NCBI GenBank assembly: GCA_038087015.1
Contig: JASBNA010000010.1
Span: 930,001 to 994,000 of the forward strand
DNA length: 64,000 bases
Origin: Cerrena zonata
Lineage: Eukaryota > Basidiomycota > Agaricomycetes > Polyporales > Cerrenaceae
Direction: 5' to 3'
The position numbers and the translations under genes were made by a program. Numbering within the stretch: the first letter of the stretch is position 1; each line of letters begins with the position of its first letter. The notes beneath the pieces were generated by a model. It ran no database searches. It saw nothing but the letters and a program-made list of their open reading frames with translations, and was not told the DNA's origin. Shown piece after piece: positions 36,680-49,655 of the stretch.

Positions 36680-39600
36680 ATAACAACCGAAGCTCAACTA
36701 ATCACGATATTGGTCTTGTCTGTCTTTCTTTACGAAAGTCTCTTCACTATTTTAATCCGTGTATATTGTCCCAGTACTAAGTAGGTACGTTCAAGGGATA
36801 GTTCCTGTGTTTAACGGTCCTTCTTACGGTATCTGTCATTCAAAACCACAATAATTCAATATCCTTATCTACGTAAAGAACCTCGTATACTTGTGTAGGT
36901 TATGTGGACGTCAAAATAAGAAGCCAAGGATCATTCAATGAGCTTGACATGGTCCGTCATATTCGAAGTCGCATGGTTGAAAGAGGCAAAAGGGATTCCA
37001 CGCCTATGAGAAATTGCCATGAGTCATATTGGCCATCACAGCTCGACACCCAGTAGAAAGTCGGGTAAGTCACGATAGCAGCAAGTTTGAATCGCGTGAG
37101 ACTAGAGGTCACCATATATGCTGTCTCCCCGTACGATAGGAGGTTCTGCGAGGCGATGAGAGGTAACAGATATTGCGATGTTTAAGACCATAGTTAGAGT
37201 TGAAGGCTTTGTTATCGTAAAGGGGGTTGGACAAAAGGTGCACCGCGGGAGCCAACCGTGTATCTGAGATAACAAGACCGACAGTCAGTCGCGTTTTCGT
37301 GATGAAATGACCGATGACGACAATGGTCTGGGTGTACGGGGAGAATGGAATACAGATATCCCTAGTCACGGTAGGGTATATATGATACGAGATGGTGCGG
37401 TGACAGGAGGTCTGAGTGGAGGAAACTGGTAAACAGTGAAAATTAGCGTTGGTCGAGGTTAAGGGTGTGCAAAGAGGTCGAGGAGAATGCTTATGCCCAA
37501 CAGAAAGCAGTGTAGAAAGACTAAACCGAACATGATAACGGGCCTGGCCGTGCTTCACTATCATGTTCTAGCGAGAAAGCAAGAAGTCACCATAGGTATG
37601 TGTTCACACTCGAAATTTGGTCCTACAACCGAAGGATGGGATCGTAGTGCCCGGGTAAAGCCAAGTTTGTAGCATTCATATAGATCGTTATCGGACAATA
37701 TCTATGTTCAACCGATTTCCGCAAAGATATGATACTTTAGAGGGAAAAGGTCAAGGGGAGTAGAGACAGAGATTGAGTGAAGGATACAGCATAGCTTGCC
37801 ATGCGCATACAGGGATGCGTGGGGTTCGGAGGATAGTTTGTACCAGTTTTCGGAGCAGCTGTGAGTGAGTAACTTGTAAGCGAATACCGAGGGATTGAAC
37901 AATCAAGGCTGAGGATGGAGACCCTGTAGCCACGTCTCTCGCAGACGCTGATGGGTAGGAAGATGCAGAATCCACCATGAGCTATATGTAGACCGGTACA
38001 TTTCCGTATGTTGCATAGTCAAGCTGCCGAAAATACGCGCTGCAAGACGTCATTTCTCATAGCAGAGGGAGATATAATTCGAAATCTGGTGTAGCGACAC
38101 GAGCTTCAAGTGGATGGAGCGCGTAAGCGGGGGAAATTGACGTTATACGGGGTCGATGGAATGCAAAGAGGCCCAAGGAGCGGTTTCGTTCGGCGGAAAA
38201 CGATGTTGAAAATTAGTCGACGTGTCGGTAGCCTTGGAATACTATACCGTAGTTCCAGCACCAGGTTCTATGTTTTAGTGGGTGAGTGTCCATAAATCAG
38301 TATAAATCATGTAAGACATGAGCATGTACCGCTATTGTATAGAAGGCATAGGTGCACATTCGCATTCGAAGCTCGATCTTATAATTGTTGAATGGGATAG
38401 TAGCGGTGCGAAAGGACCTAACGAAGGATTAATTACACAAAATCATTGAGAAGCTAGACGAAGTGCATATAAGCAAGCGCGAGGTTCAGCAGAGAGACTC
38501 AGATTTTGCCGCAAATCCTGAAAGCGAGGAGCTGGAGGTGTACCGTTTCAGGAACGGGAATTCCATCTCATGACACCGCCCGATAGAATCGACAGGAAAC
38601 CACTAGGATACCGAGCTCAAAGCCTTTTCGTTTTCGGCCTCCGTAGTAGCCGAAATATATCTAGAGAGGATGAGTGGTCCGGAGGTGCAATGATAGAAAT
38701 GGAAAGAATACGTTGTCGTCCGCTCTCCGAAATCATCGACGGATGGAGTCATGAGGGTATGTGTCTGGCTATATGCTAGCACGTCACAATTAATCTCGTA
38801 GATGAGACCACGGAGGAAGGTTTTGAATGAAAAAATGTACTGCCCGTCTTGATAGAGGATGACAGGCATAGGCAAAATGGATCTTGAGTGTCCAAGAGCA
38901 GTTGTTAGAAGGGTCAGGTAAGCCATCTCTAAGCGAGCAAGAAACTGCCGAACTCTACTTGGAGGAAATCGAATCACATCGAATGATTTAGCAGCATGAA
39001 TCATAGGTCTGCATTCGAAATTCCCTCGTAAACGCAGGATATCACGAACTCAAATGATTGGAGGTATCAAGCAAAGCGGCAGATAGATGTGTTGGGAGGC
39101 AGGGAAGGTTCGATGCGATCTTCGAAGCAAAGAACTATGCTTAGCATCATTTAGTATGACAGTTGTCCGTGTTGGCGAAAAGGAGAATGTGGGGAGAAAG
39201 GGTACGAAATCGAGAAAAGTGATATCGTACTGCCAGGAGGACTTGTTAGCTCGTCAAAAGATATATTGGTATGGTGTGTTTGTTGCTAGGAGCGGAGCGA
39301 GAATCTCGAGGCTTTGAATATTGAGAAATGGGTATGTCGCAAAATGGTGACGCGATGAGTGTGGCACGAGGGTTTCGTGCACCCTCGAGCCTAAAATAGA
39401 GAACGTCTGAGATTTCAGGGATGGATAGATACGACTCCATTGAGAAAACATCGACGTGAAGAGAATAGAGACGGGTGAGGATTAGATGATCGTAAGTGAT
39501 ACATCATCCCCCGTCAGTAGAAATGGGCCGAGTGATGGGTGAAGGAGTCCTGGGTAGTGTATGTTTGTCGAGGGTGTTGGATGAAAGGGAGACATGTACC

Positions 39601-40131
39601 ACTTGCAAACAGGTACAGAGGTCCCAATCGAGAATGACCAACCGAGGTCGAGGGGATTAGAGAGCCTGTAACTCGGATGTTAAGTTTGAGGTACTATGGT
39701 GCAGACTCGTGGTTTGTCCGAGTGAAGAAAAAATGGGTACAAGTATCGGGAATCGTTGTGAGTTTCACTAGCTATGAAATATGTGAGGGTACGCACGATA
39801 TATTATAAAGTCAACCGTCCGTGTTCAAGAACGGATCCTAAGTCCAATCCACCCAACAGTGATTGCGCGACGAACGAACAGAAAGAGTGTACTGGTACCG
39901 CATGCACACACCGGCGTGGGGATAAGTTATACTCATCCGAGGGCGTGTTTGACGGCCTTCGATTGAATCACAGAGGAAAGGACGATGCTCAGCTAGGTGA
40001 TCAAGCAGGTTACAGAGCTAAGAGATGACCGATAGCGGCATACAAGTCTAGAATCGTCGAGCTTGTAAGAGTGGAGACTTAGAGGACCGAGGTCGTGTTG
40101 TCGTCGATGACGTCGCACTAAGCGGACGGAG
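36680..40131. other. Degenerate block between boxes 7 and 8, unit 3
   Basis: Contains the ~820-bp segment 37085-37915 absent from unit 1, the empty MITE 2 site (~37270), and from about 38.2 kb a run nearly identical to 3.6-5.1 kb. A 151-codon minus-strand frame (37109-37564) has no recognisable domain and lies in the segment deleted from unit 1. Confidence 0.5.
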
Positions 40132-40167
40132 GACAAACAAGCGCCTTGATCGACACTCTCTGATTGG
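40132..40167. promoter_or_regulatory. Recurrent ATTGG/CCAAT box 8
   Basis: Eighth copy: ACAAACAAGCGCC, then TTGATCGACAC and TCTCTGATTGG. GATGACGTCGCACTAA lies just upstream, as at boxes 2 and 11. Confidence 0.5.
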
Positions 40168-40219
40168 AGGAGAACTGAGTGATCGATTCTCCTCGACGGT
40201 CTCTTCACGTCCTCTGTCT

Positions 40220-40905
40220 CCCTCTCTCCACTGTGTCACAACGGGTCCGCCACATGCACTCCTCTGCTACCTTAGTACCTAGTCGTCCTCCCACAACATC
40301 TCTCCCTCGAATCGATAATCATCCTATGCCATGATCGACTCACCTGCAGACCCAACGCACCGACAGAAGCTCTGACTCTCCCTTCCCACATGCGTCTTCT
40401 CTTACTCGCGTATAATCACACCTGCCCCCGCTTCTGAAAAAACATGAAGACTCTGGCTCTCTGAATGACGGACTTGACTCTGCCTCCACTTTCTAAGAAG
40501 ACTTTGCTCGAAAATACCGAGACCCCGGGGTTCGGTTTACCGTGTCCGACTCAGACTCTATCGTCCGCCTCTGAACTCTATCCTTGCGGTGACAGGGCTG
40601 GTATTTGCCATCCCATTCGTAAGTACGCATGTCAGAATGCTTCGTAACTCTCTGACAATACAATTTAGTTTATTGCGAGACGATCACTTCTGACTCCATG
40701 TTGCGTCGTCGGACCAAACTCGACCACATTACGATTGCTTGCTTCGATGTCCTGACCTCTTGAACCCTCATATGGCTCCATGGTCTCTGGCTGTTCCAAG
40801 TCTTCTGGACAAGAACTGTGACGAAGACTTAGTAGGGTCTATTCTTATTCTCAAAATTCAAGATCTACCAATGCTGTCCTCATCGTCTCTGCACGCATAA
40901 GAGAC
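40220..40905 (+). pseudogene. ELYPCG-family gene remnant, unit 3
   Basis: Exon TLLENTETPGFGLPCPTQTL then SSASELYPCGDRAG (40465-40618), with an extra base just before the donor GTAAGTACGC (40619), which shifts the frame relative to the 5.9-kb copy. The next exon begins after ACAATTTAG (~40670). From about 40735 it is almost identical to 6082-6360. Confidence 0.45.
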
Positions 40906-41027
40906 TGCAATCAACACTCTAGGGATCTCGTGGATGAGTATTCTAGCGTACTAAGGTCTCACGATTTACCATTGACTAGATGACAACCAGGATGCCCTAT
41001 GTTAAGTCAAAATAATACCTCCTGGTA

Positions 41028-41525
41028 TCAGCCGTGTCACTCTGACTTGTCGAAAACGGGAGCCTGAACCCATTCAGCGTACAAGTCTTCAATCGGAGCG
41101 ACATACCGAGCAAAACGAATCGTAAGTTTATCCCTATCCGGAGGAGAATCTTGGTTCGGCGACGATAGTGCCATGGCGAGGTTGGGGGAGTAAGAAACCC
41201 GAAGATCTTGTTGGTGCTAAAAGCTGCCCATCAATACTGGTATGTATGCGCTTTATTTGCAGGAATGAGCTTGTTGATGCTTCTAGCTTATGGTTGAGCT
41301 TCAATCATGACACCTCCGACACGCATAATGCCGTTGGTCGGGTCTCCTACGATACCAATAGCATCTGAAATCGTATATTCGTAAAGGACGAGCTTCGTTT
41401 GGCTCTCGATGGGAGACATTTACTAACGTCGCTTTGACAATTAAATGTTTTCTTACCCCGATGGCATGGGCCCAAGCGTAGGCCCTCGAGACTACAACTG
41501 TCAGAAGGCATGTTCTACACACAAA
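41028..41525 (-). pseudogene. FDKPE-family gene remnant, unit 3
   Basis: Near-copy of 6375-6870. The AWAHAIG exon and its GTAAGAAA donor are identical to unit 1. The terminal exon has one extra base after the YRRR codons, so the RYVAPIEDLYAEWVQAPVFD text lies in a shifted frame relative to its own upstream part. Confidence 0.45.
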
Positions 41526-44500
41526 ATGCTGGCAATAATGATGCTGTCGTTATTCGCGATGTTTTATGTGGCTACTAAGTTATAGGATGCGACTCTGAGC
41601 TATCACGCTAGGATTAACGCTCTTCCACCCCACCTCCTCGAGAAAACTCCTTATGACGTCTAATCACGCTACTCATAGCATATCGTTCCCGGTCCAAAAT
41701 TAAAGCAGTAGATGGATATATCTTTTGTACAATGTATAGTAGTCAAATTACCGTTTGACATGTTGTCTAAGCTCTTGGAGAGCGTGTGTTCGACCTCGGT
41801 GTTCGACTTCGGCCTCCGCAAACTTGCAATAAATCAAATAAAAGAATGAGTGAAATCACTGGTGTCAAGAGCCCACCCCTACACCCAATTTAGAAAATAT
41901 TTAAATTCGACCGGACCCTCATTATCCCTAATATCTTACCGTCGTGTATCTCAACTCCACACTCCGAGTCCATTGCGACTTGAAAGGAATAACACAGTAT
42001 CTCAAGACGAGATGTGGCCTGTCTCCACTGCGTGTCGGATCTAGATTCAGAATATCGAAACTAGTGAACGTCGAGAAAGGGTTCACATCTGTTGGTGAAA
42101 CTACTTGCTTATCTATAGTCGACGTATGGAGTGACAGCATCATTCTAGGCTTGAGTGAGGGGCAGTCGTCGGAAGGATCAGAGGGATCTCTCCAATTGGG
42201 CATGGGGACTGTTGCTGGGATGAGATATAAACTGATTCTTCCTTGACAGTGTAGGATTCCGATTGAGGGAATACAACTTATAGAATTCAGGTGATTGAAG
42301 GCTTGAAACATATTTTCAAAAAGTCATACACAGACGCGAGGCATTGAGGTAGGTGATAGGATATCAATCGAGGTGATGCAAATTACGTTCAATATTCCGA
42401 ACAAAAAGAGTGTTCGGCCTCGTCTTGCACGATAGTCATACAGGACTACATAGGAGAATAGAAATGCCACCTTAAACGTGGGGTGCAAATATCCCTCGCC
42501 GCCGAGAGATATTAATAAACCATCTGGTGTGGTGATAAGTATGTCGAGTGGAGAGAACTGATCAGAGGAAAGAATTAGCCTGTAACAGGATTGAGAGGAT
42601 GCAAAGAAGCCCCGCGAATTCGAAGCGTGTCGATTCAACGAAGAAAGTGCAAACCAAAATGCTAGCACTATTGACATGTTACACCGTATTTTCAGTATGG
42701 TCCGGAAAGGAGATAATATGCTCTAGCGGAAAGAGCCTATGATCTAGAATACTCGGCTTGAACCATGTAATAAGAAGAGGGTACGCACCGTCGACGTTTA
42801 GCTATACACATTTACATTCGAAATCCGACCAAATAACTGAAGGATCGAGTTATGGTGTCCAGAAAGATATGTTGGCGAGGTGTACTACAACACCTTGAGG
42901 AATCATCGAAAATGACGGTAAGACAATTGAAGTCCAGAGGGGCGAAAAGCGTAATGTTCAGTGGCGAGAGGCAGATATTACTAGGGACCACGTGCAGGTG
43001 CACCGTATCACAAATGGGAAGGGGGACCGATGCGAATAGCTCTCGTAACGGCGACTAAGGGTGATAGAAGGGAATCAATACGACAACTGGTCCCACTCTT
43101 ATTTTCCGACTCATCGACCGTTCGAATGTTCTAAGAGAGGAGATTCGTGGATGTCGGCGGTTTGACGAGTTGCGTAATGAGGTGATCAACCGACGATCTG
43201 GCAACAGAGACAAACGGAGTCCCCGAGAGGCCTCGACATCGCTGACGGATAGAGTAGTGATGAGATACATGCAGCTGTATGCTATCACGGCGAAATCGAC
43301 TTCGCAAACGAGAGTAGAGAGGTTATGATAAGTTCTCGGGGCGGATAGTCGCATAGGTTGTCTTGATAAAGGGTGACAGCACCCTTCCAGCTCTGAGTAA
43401 AAAGGACGCTAAGTGTCCAGAAAAATCTCCGAAAGGATCGAATGGAGCCTCCCCAAACGAGCGGGTCGGACGTCATCGACGGAGTCTACTCAGCGGAGGT
43501 GAGAATCGAATTGGGTGAGCAAAAGGAATGATGGTTGACCCTGGAAGTCGATGTCTGAAATTCAACTGTACACATGAGACATCTTGAGTGTAGGCGGTTG
43601 AGGGATCTAACGGAACGGAAGATAAGTGTACTGGGAAGGTCGATCCTTCCAGCAATCGCGTCGCAGTGTGATGGAATCCCTTCCCAAGTTTACCTTCTGG
43701 GAGGAAGAAGTTTTGATACGATACTTGGAGAAAAATGGGTGGTTGGATGTGCATTTTACGACGGGTGTGTAGAGCTGTATAGGTGGTAGAAAAGGAGATC
43801 ATTGTGGGATATGGGAGACGACACCGAGTAAGGAATGGTAGCGTACGGCTTGGAAAACTTGTGGGTAAGCTCGGGGTTTCCATTATGTTAGGATAGAGAG
43901 TGAGCAGTTCGAGGTATTGAACATTGAGATCGGTGTGACATAAATCGTCGTGCGATGAGTATAGTGCGAGGGTACCGCTTATCCTCGCTCTTCAGATTGA
44001 AGTGAAAGCTTCCGGATTTCGATGCTCAAGCACGAGATACATCATTTCAGTGAGGGAAATGGGGGCATGAGGAGAACGAAGACGGATAAGCGTTGATATC
44101 GAATGACCATGAGGGATACATCATCTCACAAAGATGATATTGTGTTGAGCAAGGAGTCCAAGCTCGTATGGGTTTGAGAATGGTCCTTGATGACGGAAGG
44201 ACATCGACAGCTTGCGAATAGAGACGAGGGACTCTTTGTTTGACTCAGGGTGTATGTAGAGTCCAGAGGTGGAATGTCGATTTTGAGGATCTGCAGGGTC
44301 TCATGGTGAATCTGAGCGTAGATAAGAAGAATAATTATTCTGTAGGGATAAGGAATTTGCATGAGTCGTACCAGCTATGAAATGATGGAGGGAACGCACG
44401 ATGTAAATCTAGCCGGCCATATTCCCGCTCTATGTCTGATCTCCTAGGTATTCCTACAGCATAGAGCTGAACAACCAGATGGACTAGGATGAGAGGCACG

Positions 44501-44709
44501 CGTTACAGCAGTAGACAAACCTGAGTTTATCTGGAGGCATTGGCACGCATAGGAATGGGCGATGCCGACCTCGATGGCTGAGCGGGGTAGAGAACCAACC
44601 AAGAGAGATGTATATCCCAGAGGGATTCATAACAGCCTATTGTTGGTCCTATGGAATGAAAGAGTAGGTCATGTCGATATCGTCAGTAATGAACGGAACG
44701 GAGCGATGA
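41526..44709. other. Degenerate block between boxes 8 and 9, unit 3
   Basis: Almost base-for-base 6.87-8.2 kb of unit 1 to about 42.65 kb, then similar with more indels. It includes the minus-strand RDPSDPSDDCPSLK segment near 42155-42205. No gene. Confidence 0.5.
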
Positions 44710-44747
44710 CGAGCGAGCGCCTGGGTTGATCGACGCTCTCTGATTGG
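44710..44747. promoter_or_regulatory. Recurrent ATTGG/CCAAT box 9
   Basis: Ninth copy, identical in its core to box 3. Confidence 0.5.
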
Positions 44748-46635
44748 ACACTAACCGAAGCTGTCCTATTCGTTCTCCTTGTTTCTCCTCGAAGGTCTCT
44801 TCACGCTGTGTCCTTGAGATGGATTCCTCCTCTGCCAGTCTTGCTCGAATCTTACTTGCCTATCCCCAATTCTTAATAACAGAAAGACGACAGGACGATA
44901 TCTAGTGCTCTGTATTCTGGTATACTTAACTCCTGCCTCTTTCTGAGAAGGCCACCGAAACACCAGGGATCAGTTTAGCATGTCTGGCTCTGTCAGAAAT
45001 ATCTGAGTTCAGTCTTTGTGAATGCTCGTTGTATTTGTAAGTATATCTTCTCATATACCTCGTACCTCTCTGACGGTACAAATGTTGACTGCGAGGTGAT
45101 TGCTCCATGTCGAGCGGTCGACCCGGACTCGCGCGGTTGTACGTAACACTGGTCTCTTGGAAACCTCTCGCTGTCCACAGTCTTCCGATATGAATTGCCA
45201 CTCGTTCACATTGGAGACCCCGCTAGTCCACTCCTCTTAACAAAAGATCGTCAACTTTCATCCTTAACAGTTTGAACTCTGCATGCACAGGATACTAGCA
45301 TCGACACTATCACATTGCTACGTTGAGGACTCTTGTGCGTGAATATCTTGCTATTCCTGTCTATTATGCGATAACTGGAGTCCACTTTGCAAAAAGCCAA
45401 CTTCGAATGTCGTCGGCCTTGTCACTCTGCCCTGTTAAGAACATCGACGATAGCGGAATTGGTGTACCAAACTTCTGAGACGCATACAGTGCAGACGAAC
45501 CGCGACAATGGTACCACAGCGAGATAGAGTGGGGGACCGGAGGAATTGTGGTGCTAGAAACACTCATTGATATCGGTACGTATCGGCTTTATCCATCAAT
45601 TCATAGTTTCGAATTCTATTGATATCGCAGGCAGCTTGACATTATAGGTGTCGAAACTCACATAATTCGAGATCGACTACAGACAACACTTATCTCTAGA
45701 TGACTAGGCTCATTCGCTGCTTATGCAATTTTACGGATACCGTTCTGACAGGTAAATGTTCTCTTACCCCCGATTAGTTGGATATGAGCCATTGAAACTG
45801 TAGCCGTCAGATGGTATGTAGCTATCACATCATAGCGAATGTCCATCTGCACCCTTGTGGAAAGCTCTTCATGGCATCCAACCATGCTATCCATGGAAGA
45901 GGATTTCCGACAGAGTAACCCATTGGGTATTCTCAGGAAGGGACGATAACTATATGCTCGAACCGATCGACATATTTCGATCCGTTAACCAAGTTGTAAG
46001 TCGAATCTAACCTTCAGTGTCAGCTAATTACAAAATAATCAGCCTGTCTAGCTGATGCTGAATATGTCCTCATCCAACTCATCATTGCTCCCTACGAAAC
46101 TTGTCCAATAACTGGCAGCTCCTTTGCTAGCGAGCTCCCGTTGATATGTTCTTCTGCTTCAAGGTCTTTCCTTGGTGAGGATCAATCTCAATTACCCTGT
46201 CTACTGAATATGCTGTTTCTTTAGCGGGATACTTTTATGCTTGAGATCCACGCGAAGCCTCGTTGCCGTTTGGGCAAATTTGACTCTCGGAAAATAGTCT
46301 ACTGAGGAATATGAAATACAGCCTTAGATTGACCAGGCTGGTATGACGACCAACATCGCAAGTACACCTCTTGGTGTTTCTCTAGTGTTATGAGATTGGA
46401 GACCAAATTCAATCTCACACTGAACACTAATTAGTTTATTTAAGAATCTACCAATCATGAGGTAGCTAGTTCTTGATTCATATTTGACCTGTGGGTCACT
46501 TCATGTAACTTAGAAAATCAGATATACATCATAAATATAGGGCAAGAATAGAGACTAGGTAAATGGACCAGATGAGTACAATACATAGACAACAAACCAT
46601 TTATCAATAGATTCTAGGATCCCATATTCAAATAT
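44748..46635. other. Remnant block after box 9 and 3' flank of gene copy 3
   Basis: Parallels 10119-12282 without the MITE; the empty target TA is at 45916-45917. It holds the same decayed ELYPCG/FDKPE block as 10.1-11.2 kb and the NIASTPLGVSLVL stretch near 46360-46400. No intact gene. Confidence 0.45.
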
Positions 46636-48440
46636 TTAGACAATCTCCTGCAACTCAATCTCCTCAATCCCTCCAACAGCAAAAGTACTAGTACCAGAGG
46701 GACTTGAAAGATAGCCATGAATAATTAGCAGCTATCCAAAGTATCAGTAATATGACTACTCACCCAGCCTGTGATACCCCCTCCAAATTCTCACCTCCAC
46801 CAACTTCTTTGATATCAGCCAATCCAGCAGCAAATGGGTAGTCAGAGTACTGGACTCCCTCTGTGTCTTCTTCATCCTCCTCTATGTTACTGCCCCAAGA
46901 ACCACTCAGGCTGCTTCCCATGTTCCCTTCCACAGCTGAAGCAAAGTGTAGACTTGACTGTTTTGAGCTTGTCTGTGAGGGGTTGTTGGGTGTGTGATAG
47001 GTAGATTTGAGACTGAGGATGAAGTGTGAAAGGATGATGGAGGTTAAGCTATAAAATATAAGTTAGAGATATGAGAGAGAATCTATTAAGTTGACTTACA
47101 CCTGTTGGATATTAATAAACTCTGAAGCATTTGGAAGACTCTACAAAGATATCATAAGTTTGATATATATGTAAGGATTAGTATTGCTTACATCACCATC
47201 TCCTGCAACAGCCAATATATCAAGAAGGACTGCAAGGATGTTGAGAAGAAGCAATATGCTAAACTATTGAATTAGCCTTCTGAGTGCTTGAGCATATTCA
47301 AACCTACCCAAATTGTATAGAGCCTATCAACAATCATATCAGTTACTAATATAAAACTCTCGATATTGTCAATATTACCTCCATATGCCAGTCTAGTGGT
47401 AAGCTTGCTACTAGCTCTAACTTCTGCCTTTTCTCTAAAAATATAGATTGTTTTCCACAAGGTGAGACCTAGCACCACAGCATCTGCAACTACAGAGATT
47501 GCTCTGGTAATCACACCCACTGTAAAAATCACCTATCAGCATACATAAAAGTGAAATATGGGTACCATACAACTACTTCAGATGTTAATATTGGTATTTA
47601 TTTGAGACTAGTTGGCTTACTATTTATACAAAATGATATTCGTCCCAACCCAGCAATATGCTAATGGACCTGATGATACAACTAGATATGATGCCACAAA
47701 GTCTGGAATGTTGCCATACTATTGATAATATAAGTGCTGATTTATATTGAGTCAAGATTGACACTCACAATATTGATAGCTGGTTCAAACATACTCAGTA
47801 CAAATACCAGGACAGTGGGAATCCAGGCATGCTGACAGATGCTCCAAATGCGCACACAGTCAAATGCTATAAGAGTGCTATATAGTTAGTCAATGTCATT
47901 GAGGTATATTAGTTACCTGCCTGCATATAAAAGAAGACAACAGAGAGATACAGTACCAACTGTAAAATATAGCACCTTGCAACTGATTGAAGGGTTAGTA
48001 GTCTCATACTTGTGATGAATATAATCAATTTACCCCTAGCATCTTGATTTAGTGGAATGTAACAATATTTGAGATGTTACTTACAATCACTGTTCTAGAA
48101 GATGGAAACCCTTCAAGCAGTGACAAAAGCATATTGAATATAGTGCCATATCTGATAAACAGGTACAGAATGGGCCCTGTACCAAATTGTCCTTGCCAGA
48201 TACACTTGACTTCCTTTGGGAAGAAAAGAATTGTATCATAGACAGCAAGAGCTATGAAGAATTTAGTTTGTGACTATCTATTAAATCATGGTGATTACTC
48301 AATGCAGTGGTAAGAATGAAATTCTGAAGCTGAATTTGAGAGCTAGAGAATATGTATTAGACATAGCTATCACAATGAAATATAGACTCATACATCTCAA
48401 AAATAGCTTCATCAGGAGTGAAACCTAGCTCATCAGACAT
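46636..48440 (-). CDS. Seven-transmembrane DUF6533-type protein, copy 3 (mosaic)
   Basis: Third copy, same exon plan: signature exon 47519-47379 (141 nt), 16-nt exon (SIQFG), then ILLLLNILAVLLDILAVAGD. The last exon (SGTSTFAVGGIEEIELQEIV) and 3' flank equal copy 1, whereas about 46.98-47.53 kb is almost identical to copy 4, so the gene is a mosaic. The one-base-shorter start of exon 2 is shared with copy 2, so the MSDELGFTPDEAI start does not connect in frame under the splice sites used for copy 1. The exon 2 core itself (ALAVYDTILFFPKEVKCIWQ) is open. Confidence 0.6.
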
Positions 48441-49050
48441 AGTAGAAAGACAGAAGTAGATAAGATGCAATTGGTGTGAGATGATTGGAGGAATGGGAAG
48501 ATTTGAGGATAGAGACATAAAGGTAAACATCCATATTTAAGGGTGAACTACATATTGGACAAACAATACAACACATATCATTATAGCCATGCAGTGTACA
48601 ATGTACAATATTTCCAATCAAACCTAAATGAACAGACTGAAGACAAAGGATAACCGAGATGAATAGCATTGACAGAGAAGATAGAGACAACTGGTGGTAA
48701 TGAGATCTTTTGTAGTTGCGAGTTGTAACAATGACCGTTGGAGTAGCAATACCCTCAATGAGGTGAGATGGGCACATCAATCGAGGTAGAAGGCTTGAAA
48801 TACAAGAATACTTCAGGAGGGGTAGAGATTGTGTTTGTTGTGTCTATTCAAGTGAGTTGGTAGGACACAAGCTCTTCTGGATGATCAGGTCCGGAAGTGA
48901 GTTGGTACACGAAACCAGGGAATACGGGACCTAGGGATCGAAGCTTCTTCCGTTTTTCTACAGGGCAAGTAGGTCAAATATATTGATCGACGCGGTACGT
49001 ATAGGAAGGGTGTGGACCCTTTCATCACCATCTATCAAAGGGCGGTAGCT
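48441..49050 (-). promoter_or_regulatory. 5' flank of membrane-protein gene copy 3
   Basis: Counterpart of 14089-14700, more diverged between 48520 and 48850, with several small indels. Confidence 0.35.
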
Positions 49051-49184
49051 CGAGGATGTAATGAGGATCACAGAACACATGATAGTCGGCCATATCACCG
49101 TGTTCCTGCTAGCCCAGATATCTCTTCCGAGGCAGAGACTAGGCATACCCGATGCAACCCGTCAGTTAGAGGTGGACAAGAGCC

Positions 49185-49655
49185 ATTGACTTGGAAGGCT
49201 ACCATGAACTAGTTGAGGTGAGTTCAGCATGGAACTACAGTAGAGTGTTGTATGCAAACAGTGATAGGCACAGTGTTCTTGATGCGAGACCGATAGTACT
49301 ACTGAGGCAGACCGCATGCGTAGCAAAGGCTACAGGGCCTTCGGGGACGAGAACGGCCAGGCAGTTGATTGGATGGAGCAAAGGAGTCCTGGCAGAAGTA
49401 TGAAGCCTTCAAGCTCAAATGCGACATCACCTGGAGTACTTACAAATCAACAACTCGTGTTGGGGCCATACTGTCGAGAACGAAGTCAGTGTGTAAGTTC
49501 GGACCGTATCGAGTGACACCGATGGACGTAGATGATGTCAGACCCGAGTGGAGTGGGGTTCTCGAGAAGCTCTTACTCGTCTTCTCTCTCTTGATCATGC
49601 CTCCGAGTCTCAGTTCGGGCCAATCACACTCGCCCGTCTTCTTGCCATGATATCC
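49185..49655 (+). pseudogene. DUF6535-like gene remnant, unit 4 (best preserved)
   Basis: The most readable of the four copies. A single open frame of 93 codons (49369-49650) contains SWQKYEAFKLKCDITWSTYK, a linker that is an intron in the other copies, and MDVDDVRPEWSGVLEKLLLV then FSLLIM. The W..Y...A...D and D..V..W...L..LL.F pattern fits the N-terminal part of fungal DUF6535 proteins. The conserved hydrophobic continuation is absent and a stop follows. Related sequence upstream (49191-49310) includes a YHELVEVSSAWNYSR stretch. Confidence 0.4.

Larger units (their letters stand above)
33261..49050. repeat. Array unit 3
   Basis: Third unit, about 15.8 kb. It is nearly identical to unit 1 in several kilobase-scale blocks, such as 38.2-42.7 kb compared with 3.6-8.0 kb. 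It lacks the MITE of unit 1 and keeps an ~820-bp segment (about 37085-37915) that unit 1 has lost. The last part, inside the membrane-protein gene, switches to unit 4-like sequence. Confidence 0.85.
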
